A stretch of 5,210 nt of DNA from contig CAMBSR010000162.1 in the NCBI GenBank assembly GCA_945870475.1, positions 1-5,210 of the forward strand. The letters are read 5' to 3'. Position 1 is the stretch's first letter. Each line of letters starts with the position of its first letter. The DNA comes from Phycisphaera mikurensis NBRC 102666. Its GTDB lineage: Bacteria; Planctomycetota; Phycisphaerae; Phycisphaerales; SM1A02. A model generated the notes under the pieces. It had not been told where the DNA came from, did not search any database, and saw only the letters and a list, made by a program, of their open reading frames with translations. Positions 1 through 4,041 of the stretch are shown here, one piece after another. Position numbers and translations under genes: made by a program.

Positions 1-505
1 CCCCCCACGGCAGGCTTCCCCCCGAAACACGCATCGGGCGACGCACGGCCGCGTCGCACGACGGCGAGGCCTCCTGAAAGGACGGTCTCATGCCAGTACA
101 TGCGCCGGCGCACGGACTCCGACCCGTGCACGGCGCGACAAACGACGCGATGCGGGCGAGAGCGTGACGGTGTTTCGGTCAGCGAGTGGATGGACCCTCC
201 TTGCATGGCCGGATGAGCACGGACACACGCGCACTTCGGCCCCCTCTCCTGGGAACGGATGCCCCCTATCTGCCATGTCTGCGGTGCGCCTCGGCGCCCG
301 CCGGCACGGCGGACCCGGAAGGGAGACCTGCGCCCAACGCCTCGCCCCATCGCGTCACTTCTCAATGACGGCTCGCGCAAGCGGACCGTCGTTCCTCCCC
401 CCCTGCCGTGGCATGCCCACCCCCGCGGCAAGGGGATGTTGTTTTGCGGGGACATTCGTGCACGCGGCGCGGTGTGCGCCCGGGGGATGCCTACACTTGG
501 GATCC
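1..505. other. Upstream region without a convincing gene
   Basis: No reading frame here looks like a real protein. The frame of the downstream lipoprotein stays open to the window edge, but its translation is Arg/Pro/Cys-rich, has no domain-like pattern and would bury the signal peptide. Another frame ends with TGA at 75-77 and could be the last codons of an upstream gene, but about 24 residues are too few to judge. A 25-codon ORF at 90-167 has a good AAAGGA (77-82) seven bases before its ATG, yet its product is not recognisable. Short GC hairpins occur at 298-312 (6-bp stem, 3-nt loop) and 404-430 (8-bp stem with one G-U pair, 11-nt loop). Neither has a clean T-run. The end of the region carries the probable promoter of the lipoprotein gene. 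Confidence 0.5.
492..497 (+). promoter_or_regulatory. Putative -10 element (TACACT) of the Dabb lipoprotein gene
   Basis: TACACT in the context CCTACACTTG lies eight bases before the ATG at 506. It resembles the bacterial -10 consensus TATAAT and is AT-rich against a GC-rich background. A start site about 7 bases downstream would fall at or next to the ATG, giving a leaderless or nearly leaderless mRNA. No good -35 is visible 16-18 bases upstream. The same hexamer precedes two other genes in this window. Confidence 0.4.
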
Positions 506-1177
506 ATGCAACACGCAGCACACGTCGTTCGAACCATGCTCGCCTGCACGGCGCTCGGCATCGCCTTCGTCGGCTGCGCCAGCACTCCGGAAGCGCAGTC
601 CCTTGCGCGCAAGGCCGACCTCGACACCGCTCCCATCACCCACGTGGTGCTCGTGCAGCTCAAGGACCCGACCCGCACGGCCGAGCTGATTGCCGACTGC
701 GACCAGGTGCTCCCGGCCATCAGGGGTGTTTCCGGCTATTCCTGCGGTGTTCCGTTCGTGACCGGCCGCACCAATGTGTCGGGCGACTATGACGTCGGCA
801 TCTACGTCGGCTTCCGCACCGAGGCCGAATACCGCGCCTACGTGGACGATCCGCGGCACATGGCCATGGTCGATCGCTGGCGGGACGGCTGGAAGGCCGT
901 GAGGATCTTCGACGTGATCTCCGGCATGCCGGCGGCGAGCGCGGTTCCCGGTACCGCGGCAGCCCAGACCACGGCACCTGCTGCGACCCCGGCAAGTGCA
1001 ACACCGGCAATTCGCCCGGCAGTGCCGGCGGCTCCCGCGGCCGCGAGCCCGGCTCCGGCTCCGGGGGCGACGCCTGCACCGAAGGCAGCGGCGCCTGCGC
1101 CCGCAGCGGCACCCGCGGCCGCCTCCGCACCGGCACCGGGTGCGGCATCTGCCCCGGCCCCCGCGCCGCGTTCCTGA
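506..1177 (+). CDS. Dabb-domain lipoprotein with Pro/Ala-rich C-terminal tail
   Basis: This is a 223-residue protein probably anchored to a membrane on the outside of the cytoplasm. Residues 1-24 form a lipoprotein signal: Arg9, a hydrophobic core (ACTALGIAF) and a lipobox-like FVGC, with Cys24 as the likely lipidated residue. Phe at -3 is slightly atypical. Residues about 42-138 match the Dabb (stress-responsive alpha/beta barrel) pattern: THVVLVQLKD opening strand, an IRGVSGY segment, a YDVGIYVGF strand, then EAEYRAYVDDPRHMAMVD and a closing IFDV strand. Dabb domains are small dimeric ferredoxin-like barrels, and their molecular role varies. From about 145 to the end the chain is almost wholly Ala, Pro, Ser, Thr and Gly, a likely disordered linker or wall-spanning tail. 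Met506 is preferred over Met536 because it supplies the Arg of the n-region. The open frame upstream to GTG 164 is not protein-like. The catalytic or binding role is unknown. Confidence 0.8.
   Translation: MQHAAHVVRTMLACTALGIAFVGCASTPEAQSLARKADLDTAPITHVVLVQLKDPTRTAELIADCDQVLPAIRGVSGYSCGVPFVTGRTNVSGDYDVGIYVGFRTEAEYRAYVDDPRHMAMVDRWRDGWKAVRIFDVISGMPAASAVPGTAAAQTTAPAATPASATPAIRPAVPAAPAAASPAPAPGATPAPKAAAPAPAAAPAAASAPAPGAASAPAPAPRS
960..1174 (+). repeat. Degenerate Ala/Pro codon repeat encoding the lipoprotein tail
   Basis: This segment is low-complexity DNA dominated by GCN and CCN codons (ala, pro), with occasional Ser, Thr and Gly. It encodes about 70 residues of Ala/Pro-rich chain. The units are irregular (for example APAPGA and APAPAA variants), so this is a degenerate repeat and not a clean tandem array. 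Such tracts can change length by slippage and often differ between strains. Confidence 0.6.
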
Positions 1178-1187
1178 GCCCCTGGAC

Positions 1188-1209
1188 GGCGTTCGCTTCC
1201 CTGAGCGCC
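1188..1209 (+). terminator. Weak hairpin after the lipoprotein gene
   Basis: GGCGTTC (1188-1194) can pair with GAGCGCC (1203-1209) through seven pairs, one of them G-U, around an 8-nt loop. It starts ten bases after the lipoprotein stop. The tail is CTTCCCC, not a T-run, so intrinsic termination would be weak at best. The placement between two genes and just before a likely promoter supports a terminator role. Confidence 0.3.
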
Positions 1210-1221
1210 CTTCCCCACGGA

Positions 1222-1227
1222 TACACT
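1222..1227 (+). promoter_or_regulatory. Putative -10 element (TACACT) of the two-TM protein gene
   Basis: TACACT in the context GATACACTCG lies six bases before the ATG at 1234, with no Shine-Dalgarno in between. Transcription starting at the usual distance would begin at the ATG itself. No convincing -35 hexamer is seen. This promoter would also drive the B12-GTPase gene that follows. Confidence 0.4.
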
Positions 1228-1233
1228 CGCGTG

Positions 1234-1938
1234 ATGCCTATCGAGACGACGCTTCAGCCCCGCCAGAAGTGGTGGAACATCCTGTATGCGGTGATCTGCG
1301 CGGTGCTTGGCCTCTGGGGTGCCTACGACTACTGGGTGACCATCCCCCGCAAGGAGGAAGAGGTTGCCCGCTACGAGGCCGCCGCCACCAAGGCCGAGGA
1401 ACTGGAAGCCAAGGCACGCGCCAACGCAACGGCACCGGGCGGAGCACAGCAGCTCTCGGCAGACGACGTCAAGGCGTACGAGGCTGCAAAGGCCACCGTT
1501 GACAAGGGCAAGCCCGTGGCCCCGGCTGCCTACGACCGCCCCGTCCAGATGTGGCTGTACGTGATCGGCTGCGGCGTGCTGGGCGTCCCGTGGTTCCTCT
1601 GGCAGTGGCTGGCGGCAGCCCGTGTGCGTTTCCGAATGGAAGACGATGGCACGCTGCAGGCCGGCACGATCCGAGTCGCAGCAGACCACATTGCCGACAT
1701 CGACATGAGCAAGTGGATGTCGAAGTCCATTGCGACCGTCGTGACCACGGACGGCAAGCGCATCGCGCTCGACGACTACAAGTACCGCGGCATGGACAAG
1801 ATCGTGGGCGCCATCGCCACGCGGTTCTACCCGGATGACTGGACCCCCGATGCGCGCGACCTGAAGCGCATCCGCGAGCAGGAGGCGGCGGATGCCGCGT
1901 CCGCCGCAGGCGACACCAAGAGCAACGCAGGAGCCTGA
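1234..1938 (+). CDS. Two-TM membrane protein of unknown function
   Basis: I do not recognise a named family for this 234-residue protein. A first TM helix spans about residues 14-36 (WNILYAVICAVLGLWGA core). Residues 39-100 form a charged, Ala/Glu/Lys-rich and probably helical or coiled-coil segment. A second TM helix spans about 105-129 (WLYVIGCGVLGVPWFLWQW). With two helices, both termini lie on the same side, most likely the cytoplasm. Residues 130-200 look like a small beta-rich domain: VRFRMEDDGTLQAG, IRVAADHIADIDMSKW, ATVVTTDGKRIALDDYKY, then a helix (MDKIVGAIATRFYP). This strand pattern recalls PH-like membrane-protein domains, which is inference. The tail is charged and Ala-rich. ATG 1234 is chosen over GTG 1231 because of the TACACT spacing; the difference is one residue. 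It sits 3 bp before the B12-GTPase gene, so the two are probably co-transcribed. Confidence 0.75.
   Translation: MPIETTLQPRQKWWNILYAVICAVLGLWGAYDYWVTIPRKEEEVARYEAAATKAEELEAKARANATAPGGAQQLSADDVKAYEAAKATVDKGKPVAPAAYDRPVQMWLYVIGCGVLGVPWFLWQWLAAARVRFRMEDDGTLQAGTIRVAADHIADIDMSKWMSKSIATVVTTDGKRIALDDYKYRGMDKIVGAIATRFYPDDWTPDARDLKRIREQEAADAASAAGDTKSNAGA
1929..1933 (+). promoter_or_regulatory. Shine-Dalgarno of the B12-GTPase gene
   Basis: AGGAG ends eight bases before the ATG at 1942 and lies inside the last codons of the two-TM gene. It fixes the start of the downstream gene and supports translation from a shared transcript, in contrast to the upstream genes, which lack an obvious Shine-Dalgarno. 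Confidence 0.65.
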
Positions 1939-1941
1939 ACC

Positions 1942-3057
1942 ATGCGCTCCACCGCCGAACCGACCACCTCCATTCCGAAGCAGGACCGCTGCGGCGACCT
2001 CCCGCACCGCCCGCGTGTGCTGCTCGGGAAGATGGGCCTCGACGGCCATGACCGCGGCGTGAAGCTCATCGCGCGCGTCATGCGCGATGCCGGCATCCAC
2101 GTGGTCTACAGCGGCCTGTGGCAGACGCCGCGGAGCCTGGCGATCGGCGCGCGCGACGAGGACGTGGACTGCGTGGCCGCGTCGATGATGAGCAACTCGC
2201 ACCTGGTGCTGGTGCCGCGGCTCCTGACCGAGCTGAAGGCGATCGGGCGCCCGGACATCCCGGTGAACGTCGGCGGCATCATCCCGCAGTCGGACGTGCA
2301 GACGCTCCTCGATTCGGGCGTGGCGCGGATCTACCACACCGGCACGAGCATGGACGAGATCGTGGACAGCGTGCGCGCGACGGTGAAGCCGTATGCGGCG
2401 CTCACGTCCGGCGTGCGCGAGGCGGTGCTTGCGCGCCAGATCTCGATGGCACACGCGGGCACGCTGCCGGAGAGCGCTATGAAGAAGCGCCCCACGCGCG
2501 TGGTGGGCATCACCGGCTCACCCGGCGCAGGCAAGAGCACGCTGGTGGCCGCGATGGCCAACGAGGCCGTGCGCCGCGGACAGCGCATCGCGGTCGTGGC
2601 GTTCGACCCGATGAGCCCGATCACCGGCGGTGCGCTCCTGGGCGATCGCCTGCGCGTCGACTTCAACGCGGTGGACGACAAGGTCTTCTACCGCTCGCTC
2701 GCGATCGTGGGCGAGGACTACCGCAGCCTGCCGGACATCATCGGCCTGATCGGCGCGGCGGGCTTCGACACGCTGATCATCGAGACCGTGGGCGCGGGCC
2801 AGAACGACGTGGCCATCCGCCAGCACGTGGACCGCACCGCCGTGGTGGTGGTGCCGGGCATGGGCGACTCGGTGCAGATGGACAAGGCCGGCATCCTGGA
2901 GATCGCGGACCTGTTCGTCGCCAACAAGGCCGACCACGCCGGCGAGGCGAAGCTGGTGCGCGAGCTGCTCGACGTGGCAAGCGGCCGCCCGATCCTCGAG
3001 ACCATTGCCACCGAAGGCAAGGGCGTGGTGGAGCTGCTGGACGCGCTGCTGAAGTAG
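1942..3057 (+). CDS. B12-binding domain fused to MeaB/ArgK-type GTPase
   Basis: This 371-residue protein joins two parts of the B12-dependent acyl-CoA mutase system. Residues about 22-140 are a cobalamin-binding domain of the mutase type: D34-x-H36-x-x-G39, 41 residues, S81-M-M83, 27 residues, G111-G112. This matches the base-off/His-on DxHxxG...SxL...GG signature, with Met for Leu. His36 would ligate cobalt. Residues about 183-371 are a G3E GTPase like MeaB (ArgK family): Walker A GSPGAGKST (192-200), FDPMSPITGGALLGDR (221-236), ETVGAGQ (281-287) and NKAD (328-331). MeaB proteins protect and reload the mutase cofactor. The order B12 domain then GTPase is that of IcmF, but the mutase catalytic domain of IcmF is absent, so a separate large subunit would be expected. 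The region around 250-265 lacks the Gly-rich SGTLGG-type stretch usual in MeaB, and the C-terminal helical arm is missing. It ends six bases before a hairpin. Confidence 0.88.
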   Translation: MRSTAEPTTSIPKQDRCGDLPHRPRVLLGKMGLDGHDRGVKLIARVMRDAGIHVVYSGLWQTPRSLAIGARDEDVDCVAASMMSNSHLVLVPRLLTELKAIGRPDIPVNVGGIIPQSDVQTLLDSGVARIYHTGTSMDEIVDSVRATVKPYAALTSGVREAVLARQISMAHAGTLPESAMKKRPTRVVGITGSPGAGKSTLVAAMANEAVRRGQRIAVVAFDPMSPITGGALLGDRLRVDFNAVDDKVFYRSLAIVGEDYRSLPDIIGLIGAAGFDTLIIETVGAGQNDVAIRQHVDRTAVVVVPGMGDSVQMDKAGILEIADLFVANKADHAGEAKLVRELLDVASGRPILETIATEGKGVVELLDALLK

Positions 3058-3065
3058 GTGACGCT

Positions 3066-3097
3066 AAATAGGTGCCGTGTTAATGCGGCACCTATTT
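3066..3097 (+). terminator. Hairpin terminator after the B12-GTPase gene
   Basis: This is a perfect 12-bp stem (3066-3077 with 3086-3097) with an 8-nt loop, starting eight bases after the TAG stop. The descending arm ends CCTATTTCTT, giving a modest T-rich tail. It is the first unit of the inverted repeat pair and very likely stops transcription before the convergent gene. Confidence 0.6.
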
Positions 3098-3133
3098 CTT
3101 CGTGTCCCGGGAGCCAAACTCGTCAGCTGGCGG

Positions 3134-3165
3134 AAATGGGTGCCGCATTAACACGGCACCTATTT
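3134..3165 (-). terminator. Hairpin terminator after the glycosyltransferase-like gene
   Basis: Read on the minus strand, this is the same hairpin as the unit at 3066-3097. The stem pairs 3134-3145 with 3154-3165 around an 8-nt loop. One base change (A to G at 3138) leaves a G-U pair when transcribed in one direction and an A-C mismatch in the other. It begins 12 bases after the stop codon of the minus-strand gene. Confidence 0.55.
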
Positions 3166-3177
3166 AGAGCCCTCGCC

Positions 3178-3894
3178 CTACTTCCAATGCTCCGCCACCC
3201 ACGGCGTCGGCAGCACATGCCGCAGAAACTTGATGCTGTTGCCCGCGATCGCGTCCGGCGGGTTGGGGTGACCGTGGAACACCACGATGCGCGCGCCCTC
3301 CGGCAGGTGCGGCGCACGGAACCGGTTCATCGGGAAGCCGGCCATGCAGTCGTACTTGAACGACGCGCACCACTCCTTGGGCCAGTAGCTCAGCGCGCCG
3401 GCACGGAAGAGTTCGCGGGAGATGTACTCCTGCTCGTTCCTCACCTCGCGGCGGATCTGCGCGGCTTCGCGCAGAAACTTCTCCAAGAGCTCCGGATGCG
3501 CCCCCGCCTCGAAGCGGTAGACGGATGAGTTGCCGGTGGGGCGCCACGGGCGCTTCCAGTCCTTGATGATGCAGAACTTGCCGGGATACTCGAAGAACGG
3601 GTCGAGCCCGCCCACGATCACCACGTCGAGGTCGATGAAGAGCGTCGGCCCGGCCAGGTCGAAGAGCGGCTTGCGGAACGTGGAGATCTTGCGCCAGCCG
3701 CGCTCGGGGCCACCCGGATCGTCGAAGTCCGGCAGGGGGCGGGCGTCGATCCCGGGGGAGAGGCCCGTGGCGTCGTCGGTCATGCAGACGAAGCGGTGCG
3801 GGCGCTTCAGGTGGCGACCCACCATGGACGCCAGCCTGTTCACGTACTCGGGGCCGTACTTCGTGCCCCATTTCATGCAGATCACGTTCGCCAT
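3178..3894 (-). CDS. Small glycosyltransferase-like protein
   Basis: This 238-residue cytoplasmic protein has the layout of a GT-A-type sugar transferase. It opens with a beta strand (VICMKWGTKYGPEYV), followed by a helix and a second strand, HRFVCMTDD (33-41). The run WRKISTFRK leads into LFIDLDVVIVGGLDPFF, in which D88-L-D90 is the expected DxD metal and nucleotide-sugar site. Further conserved-looking segments are GNSSVYRFEAGAHP (121-134), RNEQEYISREL (152-162) and VVFHGHPNPPDA (204-215), whose His207 could be a late metal or donor ligand. No signal peptide or TM helix is seen. The donor and acceptor are unknown. Start ATG 3894 gives a complete first strand; an open frame continues upstream, but only antisense to the dehydratase gene. 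It is convergent with the B12-GTPase gene and divergent from the dehydratase gene, so it is monocistronic. Confidence 0.78.
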   Translation of the reverse strand: MANVICMKWGTKYGPEYVNRLASMVGRHLKRPHRFVCMTDDATGLSPGIDARPLPDFDDPGGPERGWRKISTFRKPLFDLAGPTLFIDLDVVIVGGLDPFFEYPGKFCIIKDWKRPWRPTGNSSVYRFEAGAHPELLEKFLREAAQIRREVRNEQEYISRELFRAGALSYWPKEWCASFKYDCMAGFPMNRFRAPHLPEGARIVVFHGHPNPPDAIAGNSIKFLRHVLPTPWVAEHWK

Positions 3895-3903
3895 CGTCCG
3901 GCG

Positions 3904-3909
3904 AATGTA
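3904..3909 (-). promoter_or_regulatory. Putative -10 element (TACATT) of the glycosyltransferase-like gene
   Basis: On the minus strand GCTACATTCG places TACATT nine bases before the ATG at 3894. It is a one-base variant of the TACACT hexamer found before three plus-strand genes. No Shine-Dalgarno is present between it and the start codon, which again fits a very short or absent leader. Confidence 0.35.
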
Positions 3910-3953
3910 GCACGGCAGCCTCCGGCGCGTCCGAACGGCCGCCCGCCCCGCCC

Positions 3954-3959
3954 TACACT
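3954..3959 (+). promoter_or_regulatory. Putative -10 element (TACACT) of the PrpD-family gene
   Basis: TACACT in the context CCTACACTGT sits 82 bases before the ATG at 4042, predicting a leader of roughly 75 nt. No clear -35 is visible. The leader is very C-rich and contains a small GC hairpin (3989-4001) and an ATG at 3983 opening a 20-codon ORF. Unlike the other TACACT-preceded genes, this one has a Shine-Dalgarno. Confidence 0.4.
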
Positions 3960-4028
3960 GTCGCCCCCCCGCAGCCGCCCCGATGGCCGCCGGGCCCCGG
4001 CACACCGATCCACACAGACGCCCCGAGC

Positions 4029-4034
4029 AAGGAA
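4029..4034 (+). promoter_or_regulatory. Shine-Dalgarno of the PrpD-family gene
   Basis: AAGGAA lies seven bases before ATG 4042. The spacing and strength settle this start codon over other candidates, and the protein begins here with a plausible N-terminus (MSIELKPNVNQALEIGKFA). Confidence 0.7.
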
Positions 4035-4041
4035 CCCCCCG

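Larger units (their letters stand above)
3064..3167. repeat. Inverted pair of 35-bp palindromic units (REPIN-like)
   Basis: Unit 1 (3064-3098) and unit 2 (3133-3167) are reverse complements of each other over 35 bases with one mismatch. Each unit is also a palindrome: 12-bp arms beginning AAATAGGTGCCG (AAATGGGTGCCG in unit 2) around an 8-nt loop (TGTTAATG or its complement). A 34-bp spacer contains TCCCGGGA and CAGCTG. The DNA can therefore form two short hairpins or one long 35-bp stem. The architecture resembles REP doublets (BIME/REPIN), which are mobilised by RAYT transposases. No transposase is in the window, and the GTAG-like foot of classical REPs is not seen, so the family is inferred from architecture only. 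Confidence 0.75.

Noticed and set aside
90..167. A 25-codon ORF with a strong AAAGGA Shine-Dalgarno, ending in a GTGA overlap
   Set aside because: The start signal is good, but the product is not recognisable and the overlapping frame it would couple to is not protein-like. It could be a leader peptide or the start of something unusual, but it is not supported enough to call.
298..312. GC hairpin with a 6-bp stem as a possible terminator or RNA element
   Set aside because: It has a three-base loop, no T-run and no adjacent gene end. Such short GC stems are expected by chance in this composition.
164..505. N-terminal extension of the Dabb lipoprotein to GTG 164
   Set aside because: The added 114 residues have no domain-like pattern and would place the lipoprotein signal in the middle of the chain. 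A TACACT element also sits just before ATG 506.
838..2454. A 538-codon minus-strand open frame spanning three plus-strand genes
   Set aside because: The product is His/Arg/Ala-rich and low in complexity. It is fully explained as the mirror of high-GC codon use in the lipoprotein, two-TM and B12-GTPase genes.
2118..3071. A 317-codon plus-strand frame overlapping the B12-GTPase gene
   Set aside because: The translation is dominated by Arg, Gly and Ala. The overlapped frame has complete B12 and GTPase motifs, so this is a shadow frame.
3064..3167. The repeat pair as a CRISPR array
   Set aside because: There are only two units, in inverted orientation, each with long internal palindromy, and no cas genes nearby. 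It is a palindromic doublet, not direct repeats with spacers.
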